Both the position numbers and the translations under genes were made by a program. Positions 1 to 7,170 of a DNA stretch of 64,000 nucleotides are shown piece after piece; positions within the stretch are counted from its first letter, which is position 1; every line of letters begins with the position of its first letter. Source of the stretch: Streptomyces sp. NBC_00271 (GTDB lineage: Bacteria > Actinomycetota > Actinomycetes > Streptomycetales > Streptomycetaceae); contig NZ_CP108070.1 in assembly GCF_036178845.1 (NCBI RefSeq), forward strand, positions 4,278,001-4,342,000, read 5' to 3'. The notes beneath the pieces were generated by a model, which saw nothing but the letters and a program-made list of their open reading frames with translations, was not told where the DNA came from and did not search any database.

Positions 1-23
1 AGCGCCCCTCCCCGAGGAGACCG

Positions 24-1694
24 ATGAGTCGGATCCGAATACGGCAGACCCGAGGTGCCCGACCGCACACCCGAGGCCCCCGCCTGGCCGCGGCCGGTGT
101 GGCCGCGGCCGCCACCGCCCTGCTGGCGGCCGCACTGACCCCCACCGCGGGCGCCGCCGGCCGGCCCGGCCGCGCCACCGCGATCGACAACGCCGCCGCG
201 GCCCTGGTGAAGGAGGCCGCCCGGCTGGGCCTGACCTCCGCCGAGGGCACCAGCGTCCGCGACGTGGTCGTCGACGCCAACGGCGGCCAGCATGTGCGCT
301 ACGACCGCACGTACCGGAAACTGCCGGTCCTGGGCGGCGACTTCATCGTCCACCTCGCCCCCGACGGCTCCTACCGCGGCGCGAACCGGGCCACCTCCCG
401 CGACCTCTCCGTCCCCACCACCACGCCCGCGCTCGCCGCCCCCGAGGCCGCCGACCTGGCCACCGCCGCGCTGCGCGCCGCGCACCTCGGCGAGACGCTG
501 AAGAAGGTGACGGCCAAGCCCCAGCTCGTCGTGGACGCCCTGCACGGCGCGCCCCGGCTGGCCTGGCGCACCAATGTGGTGGGCCAGGACTCGCTGGGCA
601 ACCCGGTCGCCCGCACGGTGCTGACCGACGCCCGCACCGGCCGGCAGATCGACGCGTGGGACAGCATCGAGACGGCGACGGGTGACGGCCAGTCCCTCTA
701 CAGCGGCACGGTCCCGCTGGAGACCACGCTCTCCGGATCGACGTACCAGCTCAAGGACCCGACGCGCGGGAACACGTACACGGGCGACGCGGCGAACAAG
801 ACGGACCTGTGCATCTTCGGGATCTGCGTCAGCCGCGCTCCGGCGACCCTCTTCACGGACGCCGACAACCACTGGGGGACCGGGGCGGCTTCGGACCGTT
901 CCTCGGCCGCGGTCGACGCCCAGTACGGCACGAACGAGACCTGGGACTACTACAAGAACGTCCACGGCCGCACCGGCATCGCGGGCGACGGCAAGGGCTC
1001 GTACAACCGCGTCCACTACGGCAGCAACTACAACAACGCGTTCTGGGACGACAGTTGCTTCTGCATGACGTACGGGGACGGTGACGGGACGACGCTCGGG
1101 CCGCTGGTCGCGCTCGACGTGGCCGGCCACGAGATGTCCCACGGTGTCACGTCGAAGACGGCGGCGCTGACGTACTCGGGCGAGTCCGGCGGTCTGAACG
1201 AGGCGACCTCCGACATCTTCGGCACGCTGGTGGAGTTCTACGCGAACAACTCCACCGACCGCGGCGACTATCTGATCGGCGAGAAGATCGTCCGCGCCGG
1301 CTTCGGCAAGGCGGCCCTGCGGTTCATGGACCAGCCCTCCAAGGACGGCAACTCGGCGAACTGCTGGAGCTCCTCGGTCGGCAATCTCGACGTCCACTAC
1401 TCGTCCGGCGTCGCGAACCACTTCGCGTACCTGCTCGCCGAGGGCAGCGGCGCGAAGACCATCAACGGGGTCAGCTACAACTCCCCCACCTGCAACAACT
1501 CTACGGTCACCGGCATCGGCCGGGACAAGCTCGGCGCGATCTGGTACCGCGCGCTGACGGTCTACATGACGTCCTCGACCAACTACGCGGGCGCGCGGAC
1601 GGCGACGCTGAACGCGGCGAAGGACCTGTACGGGGCCGGAAGCACGGAGTACAACGCGGTGGCGGCGGCCTGGTCCGCGGTGTCCGTGAGCTGA
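24..1694 (+). CDS. Secreted M4-family (thermolysin-like) zinc metalloprotease
   Basis: 556-aa secreted endopeptidase. Residues 1 to about 45 form a long twin-basic, Ala-rich signal peptide, followed by an FTP/PepSY-type inhibitory propeptide (about 50-220) and the M4 catalytic domain. The zinc motif HEMSH lies at residues 369-373, with the third ligand Glu in GGLNEATSD near residue 393 and the catalytic His in DVHYSSGV near 458. Cys pairs in the mature part (CIFGIC, CFC) suggest disulfides. The ATG is preceded by CGAGGAGACCG. It is followed by a strong hairpin, so it is probably monocistronic. The specific protein substrate is unknown; extracellular protein digestion is expected from the family. 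Confidence 0.95.
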   Translation: MSRIRIRQTRGARPHTRGPRLAAAGVAAAATALLAAALTPTAGAAGRPGRATAIDNAAAALVKEAARLGLTSAEGTSVRDVVVDANGGQHVRYDRTYRKLPVLGGDFIVHLAPDGSYRGANRATSRDLSVPTTTPALAAPEAADLATAALRAAHLGETLKKVTAKPQLVVDALHGAPRLAWRTNVVGQDSLGNPVARTVLTDARTGRQIDAWDSIETATGDGQSLYSGTVPLETTLSGSTYQLKDPTRGNTYTGDAANKTDLCIFGICVSRAPATLFTDADNHWGTGAASDRSSAAVDAQYGTNETWDYYKNVHGRTGIAGDGKGSYNRVHYGSNYNNAFWDDSCFCMTYGDGDGTTLGPLVALDVAGHEMSHGVTSKTAALTYSGESGGLNEATSDIFGTLVEFYANNSTDRGDYLIGEKIVRAGFGKAALRFMDQPSKDGNSANCWSSSVGNLDVHYSSGVANHFAYLLAEGSGAKTINGVSYNSPTCNNSTVTGIGRDKLGAIWYRALTVYMTSSTNYAGARTATLNAAKDLYGAGSTEYNAVAAAWSAVSVS

Positions 1695-1708
1695 ACCGTC
1701 GGCTGTAC

Positions 1709-1757
1709 GGGGACGGCCCGGGGCCCGTTGTCTCGCATCGGGTCCCGGGCCGTCCCC
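1709..1757 (+). terminator. Hairpin terminator after the M4 protease
   Basis: A perfect 14-bp stem (GGGGACGGCCCGGG at 1709-1722 pairing with 1744-1757) with a 21-nt loop lies 15 bp after the protease stop codon. There is no U-tract, which is usual for Streptomyces terminators. Confidence 0.75.
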
Positions 1758-2096
1758 ACCGGCCCTCGTGATTGCTTTCATGGCGCACAGGCCGTCACCT
1801 CGACCATCCTTGAGGTCAAGGCGCCTCCCCTCCGACCCCCTCACCCGTTCGCACCCCCTCCCTGTGCTCTTCGGGCTCCTTGCCGCGACACACCAGCCCG
1901 TACGCCGGTGACCTGCTGGAACGCCATCGTTCCGGCCCCTCGGACACCCCCGTCCGGCACCCTTTCCCCGCATTTATGACGCTCCTTCAGGAAGCGAACC
2001 CGGCCGACTGCCACTTACCTCGGAAGGGCAGGGGCACGACCGACACAGCGACACTTGGGGGTGCCGCCGGCCGCGCCCCCTCGGAGGAGCACAGCC
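1758..2096. other. Intergenic region, no gene seen
   Basis: Together with the terminator this makes a 402-bp gap between the protease and the next gene. I see no reading frame with convincing codon bias. It should hold the promoter for the gene at 2097. The stretch just before that start has a good ribosome site (TCGGAGGAGCACAGCC). Confidence 0.5.
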
Positions 2097-2618
2097 ATGC
2101 GACGCACAGCCCGTCTGCTGACCGGTACCGCGCTCGCCGTCGCCGCGGTGGGCCTCGCCACCGCGCCCGCGTACGGCGGGTCCACGGAGAGTCTGGAGGT
2201 CTTCCCCTCCACCGTCGTGCCGGGGGCCGACGTCACCGTCAACACGGCGGCGTGCGGCGCGGACGGCACCGCCACGGGTGATGCCAGCGCGGTCGGCGCG
2301 GGCATCTTCATCCTCGCCGCCAGCGCCCACGAACAGGACGCGATCGGCCAGTTCAAGGTGCCGCCGAGCGCCCAGCCGGGGACGTACGAGATCGTCGCGA
2401 AGTGCTCCCAAGGCCGACAGGTCACCGGCGACCTGATCGTGAACCTGACCGCCACACGCGAACAGATCCATCTGCCGCGTGGGCATGTGAACACGGGGGT
2501 CGGCGGCGCACTCGGCCCCGACCCCGTGCAGACCGCGGCGGGAGTGGCGGCCCTGGCCGTCGCCGCCGCGGGCGGTACCTGGCTCCTGCATCGCCGGGCG
2601 AGAGGCGACGGGATCTGA
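2097..2618 (+). CDS. Exported, C-terminally membrane-anchored protein next to a sortase
   Basis: 173 aa. The start at 2097 is chosen for its GGAGGAG site and because a signal peptide (MRRTARLLTGTALAVAAVGL) begins there. The exported part (about 30-140) is probably an all-beta domain with two Cys. A C-terminal hydrophobic helix (about 147-165) ends in an Arg-rich tail (HRRARGDGI). This is the layout of a sortase substrate, but no LPXTG or LAXTG motif precedes the helix; LPRGH near residue 128 is the nearest. It lies 137 bp upstream of the sortase gene, same strand. Family unknown to me; a cell-surface role is inferred. Confidence 0.75.
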   Translation: MRRTARLLTGTALAVAAVGLATAPAYGGSTESLEVFPSTVVPGADVTVNTAACGADGTATGDASAVGAGIFILAASAHEQDAIGQFKVPPSAQPGTYEIVAKCSQGRQVTGDLIVNLTATREQIHLPRGHVNTGVGGALGPDPVQTAAGVAALAVAAAGGTWLLHRRARGDGI

Positions 2619-2755
2619 CGGACACCCTCCGCTGTCCGTCCGCCGGTACCGCCGTCCCCTCCCCCTCCGTGGCCCGACGCCCCTCGCGGCCCGGAGGGGG
2701 AAGGGGACCCACCACGACCACAACCGCACAACCCCTGACCCGAGAGGAGGCTCAC

Positions 2756-3373
2756 ATGCGCCGGGTCAGCAACACCGCCATAGCCTCCGTCACCGTGGTC
2801 GCCCTCTGCTCAGGAACCTGGCTGCTCCACAACGGCACCCAGGTCCACCCGCCGCCCCAGCCCTCCGCCGCCCAGGCCGGCACCGGCGACGCCCTCCGGC
2901 AGGGCGCCCCCGCGCTCCGCCACTCCCCGCCCGAGCGCATCCGCATCCCCTCCATCGGCGTGAACGCCCCGCTGATGGGCCTCGGCCTCACCCCGCAAGG
3001 CAGCCTCGACGTCCCGCCCGCCGGGCAGAAGAACCTCGCGGGCTGGTACCAGGCCGGCACCACCCCCGGCGAGCGAGGCACCGCGATCGTCGCGGGCCAC
3101 GTCGACAATGCCAAGGGCCCCGCCGTCTTCTACAAACTCGGCGCCCTCAAGAAGGGCAGCGCCATCGAGGTGGCGCGCCGCGACGGCGGCACCGCGCTGT
3201 TCACCGTCGACGCCGTCGAGGTGTACGCGGCCCGCGACTTCCCGGACGAGAAGGTGTACGGCGCCACGTCCCGCCCCGAACTGCGCGTCATCACCTGCGG
3301 CGGCGACTACTCGAAGGCCACCGGGTACCAGGGGAACGTGGTCGTCTTCGCCCACCTCACCGGCAGCCGCTGA
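2756..3373 (+). CDS. Class F sortase
   Basis: 205-aa membrane-anchored transpeptidase-fold protein. An N-terminal signal anchor (MRRVSNTAIASVTVVALCSG) is followed by a linker and the sortase barrel, with RIRIPSIGVNAPLMGLGL near the start of the fold, the catalytic His in VAGHVDN (about residue 115) and the catalytic Cys in VITCGGDY (about 181). The start is preceded by GAGAGGAGGCTCAC. Class F enzymes are common in actinobacteria and mostly uncharacterised. The upstream anchored protein is the natural candidate partner, although it lacks a canonical sorting signal. Confidence 0.9.
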   Translation: MRRVSNTAIASVTVVALCSGTWLLHNGTQVHPPPQPSAAQAGTGDALRQGAPALRHSPPERIRIPSIGVNAPLMGLGLTPQGSLDVPPAGQKNLAGWYQAGTTPGERGTAIVAGHVDNAKGPAVFYKLGALKKGSAIEVARRDGGTALFTVDAVEVYAARDFPDEKVYGATSRPELRVITCGGDYSKATGYQGNVVVFAHLTGSR

Positions 3374-3389
3374 CCGGCATCCGCGGCGC

Positions 3390-4172
3390 CTACGCGACCC
3401 ACTGCTGGTACGCCAGATTCGCCACCAGCGCGAACACCACCGTCAGCAGCACCACCCGGACGAACCCGCTGCCCTTCTTGAGCGCCGTGTGCGCCCCCAC
3501 CATGCCGCCCACCAGGTTGAACACGGCCATCAGCGCGGCCAGTTGCCAGTACACCGTGCCCTTCCACGCGAAGGTCGCGAGGGCGCCCGCGTTGGTGCAG
3601 CAGTTGACGATCTTCGCGGTGGCGGAGGCGGTCACCAGGTCGAAGTGGAGCAGCGCGGTCAGCGCCAGGACGAGGAACGTACCCGTGCCGGGTCCGATGA
3701 GCCCGTCGTAGAAGCCGATCCCGAGGCCCGCGAGCCCGATCGCGGCCAGCATGCGCCGGGCGGACACGGGCTCGGTCGAGGGCGCCGTACCGAAGGCGGG
3801 CCGCAGCATGACGAAGGTCCCGACGCCCAGCAGCACCACCATGACCACCGGCTTCAGCACGTCCGTACTCATCCCGGCGGCCACGAAGGCACCGGCCGTG
3901 GAGCCGGCCAGCGCCGCGAGCCCGATCCGCACGGCCAGCCGCACATCCACCGGTGCCTTGCGCGCGTACGTCACCGCCGCGCCGGTCGTCCCGACGATCG
4001 CGACCGCCTTGTTCGTCCCGAGCGCGTACGCCGCCGGTGTACCGCCCGGCAGCCCGAGCAGCATCGCGGGGAGCAGAAGCAGCCCGCCACCGCCCACCAC
4101 GGCGTCGATCCAGCCCGCCGCAAGGGAGGCGAGGCAGAGCACAACGACGATGGTCAGCGATATGTCGGGCAT
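3390..4172 (-). CDS. TauE/SafE-family membrane permease
   Basis: 260 aa, almost wholly hydrophobic, about eight predicted membrane helices. The first helices carry the glycine-rich signature of the TauE/SafE family (WIDAVVGGGGLLLLPAM, then LGTNKAVAIVGT). Relatives export sulfite, sulfoacetate or other organosulfur anions; the substrate here cannot be read from sequence. It is the last gene of a leftward operon, 10 bp after the response regulator stop, so it is probably controlled by that two-component system. It converges on the sortase gene with only 16 bp between the stops. Confidence 0.88.
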   Translation of the reverse strand: MPDISLTIVVVLCLASLAAGWIDAVVGGGGLLLLPAMLLGLPGGTPAAYALGTNKAVAIVGTTGAAVTYARKAPVDVRLAVRIGLAALAGSTAGAFVAAGMSTDVLKPVVMVVLLGVGTFVMLRPAFGTAPSTEPVSARRMLAAIGLAGLGIGFYDGLIGPGTGTFLVLALTALLHFDLVTASATAKIVNCCTNAGALATFAWKGTVYWQLAALMAVFNLVGGMVGAHTALKKGSGFVRVVLLTVVFALVANLAYQQWVA

Positions 4173-4182
4173 GATCGCGACC

Positions 4183-4836
4183 CTATGTGACGGTCACCGA
4201 GCCCAGGTAGCGCAGGACCGCCAGCACCCGTCGGTGCCCGCTGCCCGACGGCGGCAGGTCGAGCTTGGTGAAGATGTTGGCGATGTGCTTCTCGACGGCG
4301 CGTTCCGAGACGGTGAAGGCGCCGGCGATCGACTGGTTCGTCCGGCCCTCGGCCATCAGGGCGAGCACCTCGCGCTCGCGCGGTGTGAGCCTGTCGAGGG
4401 CGGTGGCGCGCCGACTCGCACCGAAGAGCTGCGCGACGACCTCGGGATCGAGGGCGGTGCCGCCTCCGGCGACCCGCTCCATGGCATCCACGAACTCGCC
4501 GATGTCGACGACCCGTTCCTTCAGCAGATAGCCGATCCCGGCCGGGTCGGCGAGCAGTTGCCGGGCGTACGTCGTCTCCACGTACTGCGAGAGGATCAGC
4601 ACCCCGGTGCCGGGGTGGTCCTCGCGCAGCCGCACGGCCGCCCGTACGCCCTCGTCGGTCTGCGTGGGCGGCAGCCTGATGTCGACGACGGCCACGTCCG
4701 GACGGTGCTCGGCCACAGCGGCGAGCAGCGTCTCGGCGTCCCCGACGGCCGCCGCGACCTCCACGTCCCGCAGCCGCAGCAGCTGGACCAGCCCGTCACG
4801 CAGGAGGGCGGAGTCCTCGGCGATGACGACGCGCAT
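4183..4836 (-). CDS. NarL/LuxR-family response regulator
   Basis: 217 aa. An N-terminal receiver domain (acidic pair in IAEDSALL, phospho-acceptor Asp in VAVVDIRLPP near residue 53, Lys near 105) joins a C-terminal LuxR-type helix-turn-helix (LTPREREVLALMAEGRTNQS onward, about 150-205). Its partner is the histidine kinase 66 bp upstream on the same strand. Targets are unknown; the TauE-type permease 10 bp downstream is the obvious candidate. Confidence 0.93.
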   Translation of the reverse strand: MRVVIAEDSALLRDGLVQLLRLRDVEVAAAVGDAETLLAAVAEHRPDVAVVDIRLPPTQTDEGVRAAVRLREDHPGTGVLILSQYVETTYARQLLADPAGIGYLLKERVVDIGEFVDAMERVAGGGTALDPEVVAQLFGASRRATALDRLTPREREVLALMAEGRTNQSIAGAFTVSERAVEKHIANIFTKLDLPPSGSGHRRVLAVLRYLGSVTVT

Positions 4837-4864
4837 GTGATCCCCGTGATCGTCAGTAGGGCAA

Positions 4865-4914
4865 CTCGGACAGGAGGGAGGCTCGGACAGGAGGAAACTC
4901 GGTCAGCAGGGAAG
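4865..4914. repeat. Three tandem copies of a 16-17-bp unit at the kinase stop codon
   Basis: CTCGGACAGGAGGGAGG (4865-4881), CTCGGACAGGAGGAAA (4882-4897) and CTCGGTCAGCAGGGAAG (4898-4914) run through the last codons of the histidine kinase gene and the gap before the response regulator. Possibly a slippage product. Confidence 0.7.
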
Positions 4915-6192
4915 CTCGACCGTGACCACCGTAGGGCCTCCCGGCGGGCTGTCGCAGGTGAGTGTGCCGTCGACGGTCCGGGCGCGGGCCAGCAGCCCGG
5001 TCAGGCCCGAGCCCGCGCCGATCACCGCTCCCCCGCATCCGTCGTCGCGCACGCTCAGCCGCAGCAGTCCGTCCCGGGCGGTCACGCTCACCGCGACGCC
5101 GCTCGCCCCGCTGTGTTTGGTGGCGTTGGCGAGGAGTTCGGCGGCGCAGAAGTACGCGATCGACTCGACCGCCGGGCTCGGGCGGTCCGTGATGTCGGCG
5201 GCGACCTCGACGGGCAGGGCGCTGTCGGCGGCGAGGGTGGCCAGGGCGGTGTCCAGGCCCTGGTCCAGCACGGGAGGGTGGATGCCCTTCACCAGATGAC
5301 GCAGGTCGGCGATGGCCTGGGTCGCGTTGCCCCGCGCGGTGTCGACGACGGCGAGGAGCCGGTCGGGGGAAGCCCCCGCGCCGATCAGCTCCCTGATCAC
5401 CGTGAGGTGCATCGCGAGGCCGACGAGCCGGGCCTGCGTCCCGTCGTGCAGGTCGCGTTCGATACGGCGCAGGGTCGCCGCCGCGTCGTCCACGGCCTGG
5501 GCGCGGGTCTCCTCCAGGGTGCGGATGCGGCGCTCGGCGGGGTCGGGGCCGAGCAGCGCGGTGAGCAGCGCCCGGTGCGGGGCGAGGGCTTGGCGCAGCA
5601 GCCAGGACGCGGTGGTGAGGAGCAGCAGCCCGAGGGCCAGCGGGATCAGCCAACGTGGCCAGGAGTCGACCTGGAATCCGAAGAACTCCAGCGACACCCG
5701 GTGCGTCGTGCCGTCGCTCGCACGCCGGGTGTCGTAGTTCCACCGCTTGAGGAGCGGGTGGAGTATGAGCAGGACGCCGTAGACGTAGCCGATGACGACG
5801 GCGGTGTACCCGAAGACGGCGGTGAAGGGGGTGGCCAGCGCGCAGGCGACGGCGCGCCACCCGCTCCGTTCACCCAGCAGCGCCCGCCGCCAGCCCAGGA
5901 TCCCGGCACCTTCGCGGCGCTCAGGCTCATCGATCTCCAGCCCCAACAGGCCGCGTGCGAGGGCGCGTTGGAGCCTGCCGAGCGCCAGCGCCCCGCGCAC
6001 GGTGACGGCGACCAGCCACAGTCCCAGCGTGGTCACGGACAGCACGCCACCCACCAGCAGCCCCACGAAGGTGAGGACGAACCCGACCAGGGCGAGGGGG
6101 AAGGCGATCACCCCGTAGAGGAGCGCCGCGAGGGCCTTCCGCCCGAAGGGGAAGGCCGCGAGTGCGCGAAGGCGGTTGCGGAGGGGGTGCAT
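4903..6192 (-). CDS. Membrane sensor histidine kinase
   Basis: 429 aa. The N-terminal half is a putative sensor domain with about five to six membrane segments (e.g. AALLYGVIAFPLALVGFVLT, about 18-38, and a last helix near 187-205). It is followed by a HisKA_3 dimerisation helix with the phospho-acceptor His in IERDLHDGTQARLVG (about 247) and a C-terminal HATPase domain with N box (ELLANATKHSG) and G box (RDDGCGG). It phosphorylates the NarL-type regulator encoded downstream. The gene upstream encodes a free copy of the same kind of sensor domain, 9 bp away, so the two may form one receptor. The signal is unknown. Confidence 0.92.
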   Translation of the reverse strand: MHPLRNRLRALAAFPFGRKALAALLYGVIAFPLALVGFVLTFVGLLVGGVLSVTTLGLWLVAVTVRGALALGRLQRALARGLLGLEIDEPERREGAGILGWRRALLGERSGWRAVACALATPFTAVFGYTAVVIGYVYGVLLILHPLLKRWNYDTRRASDGTTHRVSLEFFGFQVDSWPRWLIPLALGLLLLTTASWLLRQALAPHRALLTALLGPDPAERRIRTLEETRAQAVDDAAATLRRIERDLHDGTQARLVGLAMHLTVIRELIGAGASPDRLLAVVDTARGNATQAIADLRHLVKGIHPPVLDQGLDTALATLAADSALPVEVAADITDRPSPAVESIAYFCAAELLANATKHSGASGVAVSVTARDGLLRLSVRDDGCGGAVIGAGSGLTGLLARARTVDGTLTCDSPPGGPTVVTVELPC

Positions 6193-6201
6193 GACGTCAA
6201 C

Positions 6202-6753
6202 CTAGGAGAGGAGCGCCGCGGCGAGGCGGAGCTGGACGGCCGCCAGGGCCCGGCCGAGCCACGGCATGAGCAGCAGGAAGCCGAACCCGCCGACGATCGC
6301 GTGGAACGCCCAGGCCCCCGCGAAGGTCGGCCCTCCCCACGCGTCGGAGTAGTCGGAACCGGCGGCGCGCAGCGGCCAGCCCAGGTTCATCGGCACCAGG
6401 GACCAGCCGTAGACGGTGACGGCCAGCACCAGGAGATTGAGGGGTACGGCGGCCATGGCGTGGGCCAGTCCCCGCGAGGACCCGGACAGCTCCCGGCCCA
6501 GGAGACGCCGGACGAGCCCCCGCTGCCACCGCCCCGTCGGGGCGCCCAGCAGCGCCAGCGGAACGCAGAGCACCCCCATGGGGAACGCAAGCAGCGCGTA
6601 CGCGACCCGGCGCCAGGTGCCCGCGGTGAACGCTTCACGGACGAACAGCCAGGCCCGGACGGCGGAGTCGTCGCGGGGCGGTGGGAGCGGCGACTTCTGG
6701 TTCTGCTGGGGCCTCTGCTGGGGCCTCTGCTCCGGCTTCTCGGAGATGGCCAT
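6202..6753 (-). CDS. Stand-alone membrane sensor-domain protein
   Basis: 183 aa. A charged, Gln/Pro-rich N terminus (PEQRPQQRPQQNQKSPLPPP) leads into about four membrane segments that resemble the sensor half of the adjacent kinase (RRVAYALLAFPMGVLCVPLA compared with RKALAALLYGVIAFPLALVG). It has no kinase or DNA-binding part. The ATG at 6753 is chosen for the CAGGGGGACACAAAC site. The frame stays open upstream and contains three 8-residue repeats (see 6769-6840), so a longer product cannot be excluded. First gene of the sensor, kinase, regulator and permease operon. Confidence 0.75.
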   Translation of the reverse strand: MAISEKPEQRPQQRPQQNQKSPLPPPRDDSAVRAWLFVREAFTAGTWRRVAYALLAFPMGVLCVPLALLGAPTGRWQRGLVRRLLGRELSGSSRGLAHAMAAVPLNLLVLAVTVYGWSLVPMNLGWPLRAAGSDYSDAWGGPTFAGAWAFHAIVGGFGFLLLMPWLGRALAAVQLRLAAALLS

Positions 6754-6768
6754 GTTTGTGTCCCCCTG

Positions 6769-6840
6769 TTCGCGAGCCGGCGGAGCCCGCTGTTCGTGAG
6801 CGGGTGGATCCCGCTCTTCGTAGGCGGGTGGATCCCGATG
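6769..6840. repeat. Three tandem 24-bp repeats upstream of the sensor-domain gene
   Basis: Units start at 6769, 6793 and 6817, each beginning TTCG and ending near GGATCCCG. On the minus strand they are in frame with the gene at 6202-6753 and would encode RDPPAYEE, RDPPAHEQ and RAPPAREQ. This suggests either a leader repeat or an N-terminal extension of that protein. Confidence 0.7.
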
Positions 6841-6953
6841 GCTCAAGGCTTCCGTGCCGGGGCGCCGCGATCGATCGTGCCCGCACGAGGACCGGGGGTT
6901 CGGTCGACCCCACCACACCCTCACAACCGGGTGCCGCTCCCGCTGAGGGCAGC

Positions 6954-6991
6954 GTTCCTCCCGGGAAACAGCCGTGATGCGACCGGGTAAC
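6954..6991 (+). promoter_or_regulatory. GlnR-like binding site upstream of nirB
   Basis: Four 5-mers spaced exactly 11 bp apart: GTTCC (6954), GAAAC (6965), GATGC (6976), GTAAC (6987). The actinobacterial GlnR site is GTnAC-n6-GAAAC repeated. The first pair matches 9 of 10 (counting n as a match), the second pair is weaker. GlnR control of nitrite reductase is established in Streptomyces. The site lies about 180-215 bp before the nirB start. Confidence 0.6.
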
Positions 6992-7065
6992 ACCGACGTC
7001 GCAGGCTGCGGTGCATGACCTCGAATGCGCCCGCTCCCTGACCCGGCCCGCCCTCCCCCTCACCG

Positions 7066-7095
7066 TTGCCCTTGCCCTTGCCCTTGCCCTTGCCC
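7066..7095 (+). repeat. Hexanucleotide microsatellite (TTGCCC)5
   Basis: Five exact TTGCCC copies sit between the GlnR-like site and nirB, about 75 bp before the start codon, probably in the 5-prime untranslated leader. Hexamer arrays can change copy number by slippage. Confidence 0.85.
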
Positions 7096-7170
7096 GGGAG
7101 GGAACCGCACCGCTCCCCCGCGGACAGCGCCCCGCTGCTCCACCTGCTCACCCATGACGGAGGCTCCTGA

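Noticed and set aside
3751..6990. 1079-codon plus-strand frame opposite the permease, regulator and kinase genes
   Set aside because: Spans several real minus-strand genes with clear domains; product is Arg/Gly/Gln-rich without folds.
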